Made by a program: the position numbers and the translations under genes. 64,000 bases of DNA from an alpha proteobacterium IMCC14465. GTDB taxonomy: Bacteria; Pseudomonadota; Alphaproteobacteria; RS24. The DNA is taken from the NCBI GenBank assembly GCA_000293845.2, contig ALYF01000003.1, positions 744,001 to 808,000 on the forward strand. Direction: 5' to 3'. Below the pieces are notes generated by a model. It made no database searches, was not told the origin of the DNA, and was given only the letters and a program-made list of their open reading frames with translations. Below are positions 1-9,474 of this stretch, piece by piece. How positions within the stretch are numbered: the first letter of the stretch is position 1; the number at the start of each line of letters is the position of its first letter.

Positions 1-1296
1 ATTCAAGTTGAATATAATAGTGACACGAAAACCTTTACTTTCGGCAGTGGTAGCACGGGTGAGAATATCGCCGCTGATGGTGCGCTTGGGGTAACTGAAG
101 AGCAAAAAGCGTCAAATATTCAGATTGGCCGTTATGCGATTTCCGACTCGGATGGCAGTATCGTCAACAACACATTTGATCTCACGCAACGTACTATTGG
201 TGCAGGTGATAACCAGCTCATGGGTGTTGGTTCGACGAAAACGGATATTATCTTCTCCAATGGCCGTGGCCTGGCATCACTGCCAGCTATTGCGACCAGT
301 ACGACTGCGCAGGAAAATCTTTCTGAAGTTTTCACGCTATCCAGTCAGATTGGTGAAAATATCTTCAACGTGTCAGTGGATGGTATCAGCGGTATCATTA
401 CTGTTCCCGGCGGTTCCTATGTTGGTTCGACCCTTGCAACCGCTTTGGAAGAGAGAATTAACCAGATTCAAGACTCTTCAACCGGTCAAACAGTTGGCGG
501 TGTGACGGTGTCTTACAATACAGATACGAATAACTTTACCTTCACGACGGGTACACGCGGTAACACCTCCACGATTAAAGTGAATGGTAGTGCCAAGCTG
601 GGTCTTGATGATGTACCTTTGGGTGTGGGGTCTATCCCTCAAATTTTCAATCTTGTTCAAGCAACAAATGCTGATGGTGTGGCGCTATATGTTAACGCCG
701 AAGGTGAGGTTGTTGAGTCGCCACCTGCTAATTTGGTAGAAGGTTACTTCCCGCTTTACATTGATGAGGGTGAGTTAACATTTGATAAAACAGGTACGCT
801 CGTAAGCCCGAAAAACACGGTTCATTATGAGAAACAGGAAGAGGGTGTCTCTATCTCACTGGATATTGACTTCTCAGCCTCGACCCAGTTTGCCCAGCCT
901 TTCTCGGTTGTTGCTGTGGATCAGGATGGTTTTACCTCCGGTCGTTTGGATGGTCTGGAGATTGATGCTTCGGGTACAATTCGTGCGAACTATACGAATG
1001 GTTTGAACAATCCGCTGGGTAAAATCGTTGTTGCCAACTTTAACAACCAAAACGGTTTGAAGCAGATTGGTAACGCGACCTATGTTGAAACTGCGGTTTC
1101 GGGTTCACCTCAGGTCGGTGAGGCGGGTGCTGAGGGTTTTGGTAACATTCTCTCAGGTTCGCTGGAACGCTCAAATGTGGACATCACAGAAGAGCTGGTT
1201 AATTTGATTACGGCCCAGCGTAACTTCCAAGCGTCAGCAAAAGCGATTGAAACAACGACAACGCTGACACAGTCCATCATTAACATCCGGATGTAA
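1..1296 (+). CDS. flgE: Flagellar hook protein FlgE (5' end outside window)
   Basis: The frame is open from base 1, so the gene begins upstream; 431 residues are visible. FlgE polymerises into the hook, the universal joint between rod and filament. The C-terminal third is diagnostic: GRLDGLEIDASGTI, then AEGFGNILSGSLERSNVDI and the closing helix EELVNLITAQRNFQASAKAI typical of rod/hook/HAP proteins. The central part carries two related segments (YNSDTKTFTFGSG near residue 5 and YNTDTNNFTFTTG near residue 171), so the surface domain appears built from repeats and the hook protein is probably longer than the roughly 400 residues of enteric FlgE. It is followed after 14 bases by flgF. Confidence 0.95.
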   Translation: MQVEYNSDTKTFTFGSGSTGENIAADGALGVTEEQKASNIQIGRYAISDSDGSIVNNTFDLTQRTIGAGDNQLMGVGSTKTDIIFSNGRGLASLPAIATSTTAQENLSEVFTLSSQIGENIFNVSVDGISGIITVPGGSYVGSTLATALEERINQIQDSSTGQTVGGVTVSYNTDTNNFTFTTGTRGNTSTIKVNGSAKLGLDDVPLGVGSIPQIFNLVQATNADGVALYVNAEGEVVESPPANLVEGYFPLYIDEGELTFDKTGTLVSPKNTVHYEKQEEGVSISLDIDFSASTQFAQPFSVVAVDQDGFTSGRLDGLEIDASGTIRANYTNGLNNPLGKIVVANFNNQNGLKQIGNATYVETAVSGSPQVGEAGAEGFGNILSGSLERSNVDITEELVNLITAQRNFQASAKAIETTTTLTQSIINIRM

Positions 1297-1310
1297 TTAA
1301 GGGATAACTC

Positions 1311-2069
1311 ATGGATCGTCTGGTTCACCTAGCACTTAACACGATTAAGCATGCGCAAGAGGACAGCGCCATTCGCTCGAATAATTTGGCGAATGTGACT
1401 GTTCCCGGTTTCCGGCGCGATATGGAGCCTAAAAATGTTGAGAACAGCTTCCTGAAGGCTATGGAGACGCATGAGTCGCGTGCCTATGCCTTGCGTGAAG
1501 GTAAGAACCGTTTTTCCGATGAGCAAGGCCGTATTGAACATACCGGCAATGAAAGCGATGTTGCGATTAATGGTGAAGGTTATTTTGTCATCCAGCCGCT
1601 TCAAGGTGATGTCGCCTTGTCGCGTCGGGGTGATTTCAGAGTTAATAATGAAGGCTTTCTCATTGATGGGGAAGGCAATCAAATTTTGAATGATGGTATG
1701 CAGCCTGTTGTTTTACCGCCTTTTCGTGAGTTGGTTATTGGTAATGACGGTCGCATAACAATTGAACCGCTGGATGGTGAAGCCGGGCAACGCGACGAGA
1801 TTGGATTTCTCGCGACGGTGACAGCGGGTGCCGCTGACCTGAAAAAATTCATTGATGGCGAAATAAGATTTGTTGATGAACGGGCCATCCAGCCCGACGG
1901 GCAGGCCGAGATTACACAAGGGTATCTTGAAACCAGTAACGTCAATCCGGTTGACGAAATGGTGCGTATGCTCAAAAAACAACGACATTATGAGCTAAAT
2001 GTACGTTTGATGTCAGTTGCGCGCGAACTTGATGAGAGCGGCGCATCTATCATGCGTATGCCGCGATAA
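1311..2069 (+). CDS. flgF: Flagellar proximal rod protein FlgF
   Basis: 252 residues, the usual FlgF length. It forms part of the periplasmic rod. The N-terminal rod/hook signature SNNLANVTVPGFRRD (about residues 24-38) and the C-terminal ETSNVNPVDEMVRMLKKQRHYE are visible. The position directly after flgE and before flgG fits; FlgF and FlgG are paralogues, and the shorter, more divergent copy upstream of flgG is FlgF in alphaproteobacteria. It starts 14 bases after the flgE stop and is probably co-transcribed with flgE. Confidence in the family is high; the F versus G choice rests on order and on the weaker N-terminal motif. Confidence 0.93.
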   Translation: MDRLVHLALNTIKHAQEDSAIRSNNLANVTVPGFRRDMEPKNVENSFLKAMETHESRAYALREGKNRFSDEQGRIEHTGNESDVAINGEGYFVIQPLQGDVALSRRGDFRVNNEGFLIDGEGNQILNDGMQPVVLPPFRELVIGNDGRITIEPLDGEAGQRDEIGFLATVTAGAADLKKFIDGEIRFVDERAIQPDGQAEITQGYLETSNVNPVDEMVRMLKKQRHYELNVRLMSVARELDESGASIMRMPR

Positions 2070-2110
2070 ATCACCTAATATTTTCAACAAAAAACACGCC
2101 TTAAGGCATT

Positions 2111-2126
2111 TGGCACAAGGCTTGCA
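2111..2126 (+). promoter_or_regulatory. Sigma-54 (RpoN) promoter for flgG operon
   Basis: TGGCAC at 2111-2116 and TTGCA at 2122-2126 give the invariant GG and GC with exactly ten bases between them. The expected start of transcription is near 2137, 25 bases before flgG, and AAGGAG precedes the flgG ATG. This would drive flgG, flgH, flgI, flgJ, flgK and flgL. Confidence 0.85.
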
Positions 2127-2161
2127 ATTATCCTTCAGACGGATTTTGAAGGAGAATTCCC

Positions 2162-2950
2162 ATGACTGCCAATGCAATGCACGTTGCTAAAAGTGGCTTG
2201 AATGCCCAGCAAATCAGAATGCAGGTAATTGCTAACAACCTGTCTAACGTTAATACAACAGGCTTTAAAAAAGACCGCGCGAATTTTGAAACGCTGCTTT
2301 ATCAAGTCCGTCGTTATGCCGGTGACCTTACATCTGAAAATACCAGACTGAATTCATCCTATGCGATTGGTACGGGTGTTAAGATTGTTAACACCGAAAA
2401 AATGCATTCTCAGGGTAGTCTGATGATGACAGATAATGCGCTTGATCTTGCGGTTGAAGGTTCAGGTTTTTTCCAGGTGCTTTTGCCGGATGACCGGATT
2501 GCCTATACGCGTAATGGTGCGTTTTCACGAAATGCCGAAGGAACGCTTGTGACATCCAGCGGTTATGTCGTTCAGCCTGAAATCCAGATTCCTGATGAGG
2601 CGACTTCTATCAGTGTTTCTTCAAATGGAACTGTTTCGGTAACGGTTCCTGGTCAGGTTGGTGCTCAGGAAGTCGGTCAGCTGACACTTGCTGATTTCTC
2701 CAATCTTAGTGGTCTGCAACCTATCGGTCAGAACTTCTTGGTTGAAACAGAAGCCAGTGGCGCGCCTATTCTTTCCAATCCGCTAGAGCAGGGCTTTGGT
2801 AAGCTGGTTCAGGGGGCGCTGGAAAGCTCAAATGTGAATGTTGTGCAAGAGCTCGTAGATATGATTGAAACCCAGAGAGCTTATGAAGTCAGCTCAAAGG
2901 CGATTACATCGGTCGATGACATGCTCCGCTTCATCTCTAACAACCTCTAA
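2162..2950 (+). CDS. flgG: Flagellar distal rod protein FlgG
   Basis: 262 residues, matching FlgG length. It builds the distal rod that crosses the periplasm and is surrounded by the P and L rings. ANNLSNVNTTGFKKDRANFE near the N-terminus and ESSNVNVVQELVDMIETQRAYE near the C-terminus are close to the family consensus. An AAGGAG ribosome site lies 7-12 bases before the ATG, and a sigma-54 promoter lies just upstream. In many alphaproteobacteria flgA follows flgG; here flgH follows directly after 14 bases. Confidence 0.96.
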   Translation: MTANAMHVAKSGLNAQQIRMQVIANNLSNVNTTGFKKDRANFETLLYQVRRYAGDLTSENTRLNSSYAIGTGVKIVNTEKMHSQGSLMMTDNALDLAVEGSGFFQVLLPDDRIAYTRNGAFSRNAEGTLVTSSGYVVQPEIQIPDEATSISVSSNGTVSVTVPGQVGAQEVGQLTLADFSNLSGLQPIGQNFLVETEASGAPILSNPLEQGFGKLVQGALESSNVNVVQELVDMIETQRAYEVSSKAITSVDDMLRFISNNL

Positions 2951-2964
2951 TTTGAGGATTTAAG

Positions 2965-3666
2965 ATGACCCGCACAAAAAATATCTTCTCTAGATATCTT
3001 ATGATTATCGCACAATGTGGTGTGGTCGGTTTTTTAGCCGGCTGCTCGACATATGCGGAAAATAGAATATCCGAAAACTTCATGCCCCGTTATGACGAGG
3101 TGGTCGCGCATAACCAACCTGCTATGATAAATGGCAGCATTTATAAAGCCGCTGCCAATACGGGTCTGTTCACAACGGATCAACGTGCCAGATCTGTCGG
3201 TGATATTGTCACTGTAGCATTGAGCGAAACTTTCTCGGCGTCTAAATCTCAAAGTACAAGTTCGGATAAAGAAGATGAGCTTTCATTTTCTTTGCCGTTC
3301 ACTTTTGGGCTTTCAGAGATAAATAAAAATACAGAATATAAGCTTGAAACCGGAGAGTCTTTCACTGGAAGTGGGTCGGCAAACCAATCTAATTCCTTGA
3401 GAGGTCAACTTTCAGCGACAGTTGTGCGTGTCTTCGATAATGGCAATATGGAAATAATGGGTCAGAAAAAACTGACCCTTAATAATGGCAATGAACATGT
3501 TCGGTTGCGCGGCATTATTCGCCCGGAAGATATTTCTGCCAATAATATCATTCAATCTTCAAAAATTGTTGATGCGGAAATAACCTATACAGGCGCGGGT
3601 CAGACTCATGACACGGCGCGTATGGGCTGGTTGACCAGAGGATTGCGCGTATTTTCACCCTTCTAA
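2965..3666 (+). CDS. flgH: Flagellar L-ring lipoprotein FlgH
   Basis: 233 residues. FlgH forms the outer-membrane bushing around the rod. The first 26 residues form a lipoprotein signal with lipobox LAGC (Cys27). Family motifs are present: SVGDIVTVALSETFSASKS, the LRGQLSATVVRVFDNGNMEI segment, and RLRGIIRPEDISANN before a glycine-rich end (ITYTGAG). It lies 14 bases after flgG and 15 before flgI, so it is clearly within the operon. Confident assignment. Confidence 0.95.
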   Translation: MTRTKNIFSRYLMIIAQCGVVGFLAGCSTYAENRISENFMPRYDEVVAHNQPAMINGSIYKAAANTGLFTTDQRARSVGDIVTVALSETFSASKSQSTSSDKEDELSFSLPFTFGLSEINKNTEYKLETGESFTGSGSANQSNSLRGQLSATVVRVFDNGNMEIMGQKKLTLNNGNEHVRLRGIIRPEDISANNIIQSSKIVDAEITYTGAGQTHDTARMGWLTRGLRVFSPF

Positions 3667-3681
3667 TCTAGGAACAGCATA

Positions 3682-4830
3682 ATGACATATTATCCGACCT
3701 TTTTTCCGGTTGTGCGTTTATTAGCTCTGAAACTTTTGATGGGACTGGCGATAATTTTGCCGGCCCATGCAGACCGTTTAAAGGACATGACGGAAGTTGC
3801 TGGTGTGCGCGGCAACCAGCTTGTTGGATATGGTCTGGTGGTAGGGCTTAACGGCTCGGGTGATGGTAATACTTTGCTGACGCTGCAAACCATTCAGTCC
3901 ATGGTGTCGCAATTCGGGCAGTCTGTGCCGACATCGGGCATTAAAGGAAAGAATGTTGCGTCCGTGATGGTAACGGCTGACTTGCGGCCTTTTTCCAAGC
4001 CGGGGCAGGGGCTGGATGTGACAGTGTCTACTCTGGGTGAGGCGAAATCTTTGCGCGGTGGCACATTATTGATGACCCCTTTACTGGGGGCTGATGGTCA
4101 GGTTTATGCGATTGCTCAAGGAAATCTGCTTGTCGGTGGTCTCGGTGTTGAGGGTAATGACGGCTCACAACTTATTGTGAATGTGCCGACGGTTGGTCGT
4201 ATTCCAAGCGGTGCGACAGTTGAGAAGCTGGTTGATAGCCCGCTACTTGCCAATCAGGATATTGTTTTAAATCTCCATCAGGGTGATTTCAGCACGGCGT
4301 TGAATGTTGCCGATGCGATTAATGATTATGTGCAAGATGCCATTGCGGTGCCTCTCGACCATACTTCGGTTAAAGTGCGCGGCCCGGCAGACCCGGCGCA
4401 ACGCGTCTCATTTTTAAGCATGTTGGAGAATATCGAAGTTGATCCCGCGCGTCCGGCGGCTAAGGTCATTGTTAATGCCCGTACCGGAACGGTTGTGATT
4501 AATGGCGATGTGCGTGTCACGCCTGCTGCTGTTTCACATGGTTCGCTGACGGTCAAAGTGGACGAGTCGCAAAATGTAAGGACGGTTCAAAATGTTATTC
4601 TCAACGAAAATCAGGCCGCGGCAGTCGCCGGTGAGCCGGTGATTGAAGACGATACTGAGATTATCGCCGAGCAAGAAACTAATCCGGCCTTTGTGTTTAA
4701 TCCGGGTGTCGACCTTTCCAGCATTGTCGAGTCCATCAACGCCGTTGGCGCCAGCCCTGCGGATTTGGTTGCCATTCTCGAGGCGCTTCGTCAGGCAGGT
4801 GCCCTGCGCGCCGAACTGATTGTGATTTAG
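3682..4830 (+). CDS. flgI: Flagellar P-ring protein FlgI
   Basis: 382 residues with a cleavable signal peptide of about 30 residues (hydrophobic [18 protein letters not shown]). FlgI assembles into the periplasmic P ring. [21 protein letters not shown] and the following [10 protein letters not shown] are near-invariant family motifs, and the C-terminal [29 protein letters not shown] is equally typical. The usual chaperone gene flgA is not found anywhere in the window, so P-ring assembly must depend on a copy elsewhere. Spacing to flgJ is 8 bases. Confidence 0.97.
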   Translation: MTYYPTFFPVVRLLALKLLMGLAIILPAHADRLKDMTEVAGVRGNQLVGYGLVVGLNGSGDGNTLLTLQTIQSMVSQFGQSVPTSGIKGKNVASVMVTADLRPFSKPGQGLDVTVSTLGEAKSLRGGTLLMTPLLGADGQVYAIAQGNLLVGGLGVEGNDGSQLIVNVPTVGRIPSGATVEKLVDSPLLANQDIVLNLHQGDFSTALNVADAINDYVQDAIAVPLDHTSVKVRGPADPAQRVSFLSMLENIEVDPARPAAKVIVNARTGTVVINGDVRVTPAAVSHGSLTVKVDESQNVRTVQNVILNENQAAAVAGEPVIEDDTEIIAEQETNPAFVFNPGVDLSSIVESINAVGASPADLVAILEALRQAGALRAELIVI

Positions 4831-4838
4831 GGGGTCGT

Positions 4839-5141
4839 ATGGATATCAAACCGACAGCCATTGATTTGCAGACCAGTATGATGCTGGGGCAGCAGACCTC
4901 CAAATCTAAGGAAGATTTGAAGCAGGTTGCCGAGCAATTTGAAGCTATTTTTGCGGATATGTTCCTCAAAGAAGCGCGCAAGGGCGAACTCGCCAAGTCG
5001 CTCTTTTCTAATCAGGCTTCTGAAACATTTCAATCAATGCTGGATCAGGAATACTCAAAGCTGATGGCGCAAAAAGCCGGATTGGGTATTGCTGAAGCTC
5101 TTTATTCGCAATTTAAAGATCATGTTGGAGGCGAGGAGTAA
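4839..5141 (+). CDS. flgJ: Rod-binding protein FlgJ (short form, no muramidase domain)
   Basis: 100 residues, corresponding only to the N-terminal rod-binding domain of enteric FlgJ (313 residues). Motif EQFEAIFADMFLKEARKGEL (about residues 33-52) and the C-terminal AEALYSQF identify it. The peptidoglycan-hydrolase half is absent, as is common in alphaproteobacteria, where a separate transglycosylase opens the wall. The stop is three bases before flgK, and the flgK ribosome site (GAGGAG) overlaps the last codons, so the two are translationally coupled. Confidence 0.9.
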   Translation: MDIKPTAIDLQTSMMLGQQTSKSKEDLKQVAEQFEAIFADMFLKEARKGELAKSLFSNQASETFQSMLDQEYSKLMAQKAGLGIAEALYSQFKDHVGGEE

Positions 5142-5144
5142 TCT

Positions 5145-8100
5145 ATGGCCAGCCTCTTTGACATTGGTAAAAGTGGTATTCAGTCCTATCGTCAAGCATT
5201 GACGGTAACGGGCCAGAATATCGCCAATATCAATACGGATGGTTATAATAAGCGGGCGGCAACACTTGAAGAGGTTGCTGGCAGTCAGGGTGGTTTAACG
5301 GCCATTGCCAGCCAATCGGGCTTGGGTGTGCGGGTATCGGATATTCGTCGTTCATTTGATGCATTTTTGCTCAATAAAAAATTCTCTTCATCGGCTGAAT
5401 TTGAACGTATCACTGCCTATGCGGATCAACTTCGAGAACTTGAAAATACACTCCTGCCAAATGATGCAGATCTTGGGACGCAAATTGGTAATTTTTTTGG
5501 TGTTTTACAAGATGTTGCGGCAGCACCTGGCGATATTCCGCCGCGTTTATTGGCGATTGAGCAAGGTAAGAGTCTGGCTGAGGCATTTAATTTTTCCGCC
5601 TCACAGATTGAAACTTTAAATGAGTCAACCTTGCGGCGCACCGAAGATACGGTGACAGCCATAAATATTCTTACCGAACAGCTTGCCGATGTGAATAGTC
5701 GTCTCCTTTCAGCTGGCCAAAGCGGTAAATCCTCCAATTCATTATTGGATAATCGGGACAAGCTTATCGGCGAAATAGCTGAGCTTGCCGAGGTCACCGT
5801 GACTTATGAGGCGCGGGGTGTTGCAACATTGAGGCTAGGGGACACAATTGCCGGCCCAGTTCTGGTTAGCAGCAAGAATTTTAATAAAATAGATGTCATT
5901 GAAAAAATGGGGCAACTGCAACCTTTGATTGTCTCAGGGGGATCGAAAACAGCGACAAGCCAGATCAGTAAAGGATTGCTTGCGGGCCTTGTGGACTCCT
6001 ACAGATTTCTAAGTGATACAGCGCGCAATATAGATTTTCTGGCAACTTCGGTCGCCAGAGGTTTGAATGATGTTCACAATAGGGGTGTAACGCTAGACGG
6101 TGAGAGAGGCATGGATATGTTTTCCACCTCCGACCTTGAATTTACCTTTGGCGTGGCCAATAAAGCCAATCTTAGTGCTGAACTTGCCGTCTCAAACACA
6201 TCAATTGTGCCAACAAATCGACTTGATTTTATTTATATGGATGACGCCAATCGGTGGGCGTTGCTTAATCCTGAGATGGGTGGCGAGGCCGGTTCGGATA
6301 ATGGAGAGATCGTTTCTGTCGGGAATGTTATTACCGGCCCGGGGTTTCAGTTACAGGTTTCCGGTACACCGCAAAGTGGCGATACTTTATCGCTGGATTA
6401 TATATCTGGTGCGGCGCGTAATATGTCTTTTCGTTTAATTAAGCCACAGGAAATCGCTGCGGCATTGCCGACAGTTGTCGAGCAAGATATTGCTAATGAG
6501 AGTGATGCTGATCTTGAGGCTGTCCCTGTCGCCATGCCCTCTTACGATACACCTGCCTCTATCGATGCGGTTTTTGACAATAGTTTGTCCCCATTGGACA
6601 GCACATTTTTGTTGAGGGATGGGGTGGTTGCCGCTGTTCCTGCAGGCACAACCAATCTTGATTTGGTTTCTTATAAACAGCAATCTTCGGTTAATTTCGA
6701 TATTTCTGAGAACGACCTGTTTTCAGCTATGCATCTCGATATTTCCATATCTGAAGGCCCGGGTGCAGGGGCGCATAGATTTAATCTCAATTATCAGGTG
6801 AATTTCCCCCAAGCTGCCAATACGGCTGACTGGGAAGATTTAGGTGATTTGGCGCGTGCTATGGCGTTGGGCATTATTCAAACCGATAGCGGACAAACGC
6901 TGGGTGATTTGGGGTTATTTGCCAGTGGTCACGGCGGTCAGCTGACTCTAGCCTCTTCTGAAGGTAATTTTACAAATGGTGCGGTCACTCTTGGAACGGG
7001 AACAACGCTTTCCGGGCGCCTTACATCGGCTCAGTCCGCTTCTGACATTCAAATATTTACTCGTGAAGGGCGGCATATTGCTGGGACACCCCTAACTCAA
7101 ACACAAATCGCTGATATCATTACACCTGCTAATGGCTTCTCCACACATGCTGACTATTTTGGCAATTATTTGAATGATACGGAAGAAGCCTATCGCGGCA
7201 TGGATATGGAAATTCTTAAATCCGGCGGGTTGCAAGAATTAACGCTCGGGGCTAACGGAACGTCGCCACTTGCTCTTGGTGGGTCCGGTAATTACCCCAA
7301 TAGTGCGACGGATGCTTATTCTGCTCATTTCCAACTCGTAAATGGGAATACTGCCGCAGTTCAAATACCGGCCGGTGCTTCGGCTGGTTATGTCGCTAAT
7401 TTATTGAATACAACCATAGGGGAAACAGGGCTTGTTGCGAAGGCAACAAACCGAGTCATGCTGTCGAATTTTGACTCGCCGGGCGTGGCTATTTTTAATC
7501 TTGAAGGAAAAAATCAAGAGCCGATTACCATTCGCGCTAATGTTGGTGTCAGTCAGCTTACAGTGCTGGAAACGGCAATTAATGAAGTTTCTGAACTTAC
7601 CGGTATTGTGGCTCAGGTAACAGATCAAGGCGATCGTATTATTCTTGTGAGTGATGCGGCGGATGATATTTTAATCTCGTCACTATCGCCAGACAGCCCT
7701 CAATTTTCAGGTCAAATAATTGATACGGATGGCACGCCAGTCAGCGACTCCGTTGTTTTTGGTCAGGCCTCCGATCAAGGCCGAATTGACTCTGGGCGTT
7801 TTGCTGGACAAGTGCAGCTTGTTTCCGGTGAGAGCTTTAATATGCAAGTCGGCGATGTGATTTCACAAAGCGCCTTGAATCCGGTTCTGGGGGGACAGGT
7901 CAAGATTGATAGTTCGCTTACCGGTGATAGGAAGACAATTACTTTTGCCGCCAATGCGATGGCTGATGATAATCTTGGCGTTAATGTCAGTGGACGGGCT
8001 TTGGCCGCAGCGGCTCAATATAGTCTAACGCTTCCTTCATATGAGGGAGGGCCTAGTTTTCAGGCAAGTTTAGCCTCGGGCGATTTGGCTGACATATCAC

Positions 8101-9464
8101 AAACGGCTATTGCTGAAGAGCTTGTGTCGCAAATGAGAAATAATGCCGTTACGGTATCTTTAAGTGGTCAAACAGCCATAACCCCGGAAAATCGTCCTCA
8201 AGATGGTGACAGCGTTACGGTGAAGTTTGCCAATGATACTTATACAATCCGCGTTAATGCCGAAAAACGCGTCGATGAGGATGGTAATTTCATCCAATAT
8301 GATTCCTATGAACTTGAAATTGATGGGGGTGAGCCGGGCAGACTAACAGCTTACTTCGATACAAATAATAAGCTGCAAATTGTTGCGGGTGGGTCACTTT
8401 CAGCCGCGGCTATTTCTATCCCAGGTGATGACCTGATTGCCGGTAATAATGATGCGGCAGAACGCTTTGGTATCTCGGTCGCCACACAACGCTATGCAGG
8501 CACCAATGTCGTATTGGCTGATGGCGAAAGATCTATGGATGTCCTATTTAATGACCAGCGTGTCAGCATTGGCATCACGCCAGAGGGTGTCGTATCGACC
8601 GACCCTAACGTACCGGATTTAACAGTGCGATGGGAACCAGTTGTCGGAGATCAGGGACGGCTTATTCTCGAACATGATTTAACAACAGGACCCTTGTCAT
8701 TCAGCGGCGACAGACCGTCTCAGGCCTTAGGGTTTAGAGTGGCCGATTTTGATATTAAACGTGACGGTGAACATATTAATGTGCGCTCGACAAACGGACG
8801 CCAGCTTGATGTTACGGCACGCGCGGAAAGTCTCGCAGATAAAATTGTGAGCCTGCGCGGTCTGCCGCAAGAAGACTTAATTATCGTTGTGACCGGTGGC
8901 GGCGCCCGCAATTTAGGGGCTCAGTTTGATCTTGCGCCAATCGTTCCCGAAATTCCGTCCCTCGATATTGAGGTCGTTAACGAAACCGGAAATATGATTG
9001 AAGTGATTGACAGTATCACGGGGCATTCGATTGCTTCGCGCCGTCTCGATCAAAACGGACAGGCTGAAGCCGCCGGATTTGCTTTCAAGATGCGCGGCGT
9101 TGCGACTGAGGGAGATGTTTTTCATATTGTTTCCAGAAATAATGGTGCGGGTGATGCTCGAAATATTAATGCCATGATGGCATTGCAAACTGTTTCGCTT
9201 GATGGCCAACAAGGTGGTGGTTTTAGAGATATTTTTGCCGCGATTGTGACTGAGGTCGGGGCGGCCGTTCGCTCAAGTGATAACAGCTTGGCCTCCGCCG
9301 AGGCTGTTCGGGACGCCGCCGTGGAAGCTGAACTCTCGTTTTCAGGTGTTAACCTTGATACGGAAGCCGCCGCACTTATTGAATTTCAACAAGCCTATCA
9401 AGCTTCAGCACGCATACTCTCTACAGCCAGAGAGATGTTTTCTACTTTAATGGACTCTATCTAA
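5145..9464 (+). CDS. flgK: Giant hook-filament junction protein FlgK (HAP1)
   Basis: 1439 residues, against about 550 in enteric bacteria. FlgK is the first of two junction proteins between hook and filament. The N-terminus (LFDIGKSGIQSYRQALTVTG followed by QNIANINTDGYNKR) and the C-terminus (EFQQAYQASARILSTAREMF) are canonical D0/D1 segments, so the gene is intact. The extra roughly 900 residues are inserted between them as a chain of beta-rich, Asp/Gly/Ser/Thr-rich segments with recurring short patterns such as GDTLSLDY, GDSVTVKF and QVGDVISQS, suggesting repeated outer domains. The enlargement parallels that of the two flagellins downstream and would match the thickness of the filament surface. 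It has no frameshift. Confidence 0.93.
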   Translation: MASLFDIGKSGIQSYRQALTVTGQNIANINTDGYNKRAATLEEVAGSQGGLTAIASQSGLGVRVSDIRRSFDAFLLNKKFSSSAEFERITAYADQLRELENTLLPNDADLGTQIGNFFGVLQDVAAAPGDIPPRLLAIEQGKSLAEAFNFSASQIETLNESTLRRTEDTVTAINILTEQLADVNSRLLSAGQSGKSSNSLLDNRDKLIGEIAELAEVTVTYEARGVATLRLGDTIAGPVLVSSKNFNKIDVIEKMGQLQPLIVSGGSKTATSQISKGLLAGLVDSYRFLSDTARNIDFLATSVARGLNDVHNRGVTLDGERGMDMFSTSDLEFTFGVANKANLSAELAVSNTSIVPTNRLDFIYMDDANRWALLNPEMGGEAGSDNGEIVSVGNVITGPGFQLQVSGTPQSGDTLSLDYISGAARNMSFRLIKPQEIAAALPTVVEQDIANESDADLEAVPVAMPSYDTPASIDAVFDNSLSPLDSTFLLRDGVVAAVPAGTTNLDLVSYKQQSSVNFDISENDLFSAMHLDISISEGPGAGAHRFNLNYQVNFPQAANTADWEDLGDLARAMALGIIQTDSGQTLGDLGLFASGHGGQLTLASSEGNFTNGAVTLGTGTTLSGRLTSAQSASDIQIFTREGRHIAGTPLTQTQIADIITPANGFSTHADYFGNYLNDTEEAYRGMDMEILKSGGLQELTLGANGTSPLALGGSGNYPNSATDAYSAHFQLVNGNTAAVQIPAGASAGYVANLLNTTIGETGLVAKATNRVMLSNFDSPGVAIFNLEGKNQEPITIRANVGVSQLTVLETAINEVSELTGIVAQVTDQGDRIILVSDAADDILISSLSPDSPQFSGQIIDTDGTPVSDSVVFGQASDQGRIDSGRFAGQVQLVSGESFNMQVGDVISQSALNPVLGGQVKIDSSLTGDRKTITFAANAMADDNLGVNVSGRALAAAAQYSLTLPSYEGGPSFQASLASGDLADISQTAIAEELVSQMRNNAVTVSLSGQTAITPENRPQDGDSVTVKFANDTYTIRVNAEKRVDEDGNFIQYDSYELEIDGGEPGRLTAYFDTNNKLQIVAGGSLSAAAISIPGDDLIAGNNDAAERFGISVATQRYAGTNVVLADGERSMDVLFNDQRVSIGITPEGVVSTDPNVPDLTVRWEPVVGDQGRLILEHDLTTGPLSFSGDRPSQALGFRVADFDIKRDGEHINVRSTNGRQLDVTARAESLADKIVSLRGLPQEDLIIVVTGGGARNLGAQFDLAPIVPEIPSLDIEVVNETGNMIEVIDSITGHSIASRRLDQNGQAEAAGFAFKMRGVATEGDVFHIVSRNNGAGDARNINAMMALQTVSLDGQQGGGFRDIFAAIVTEVGAAVRSSDNSLASAEAVRDAAVEAELSFSGVNLDTEAAALIEFQQAYQASARILSTAREMFSTLMDSI

Positions 9465-9474
9465 GGTTATTATT

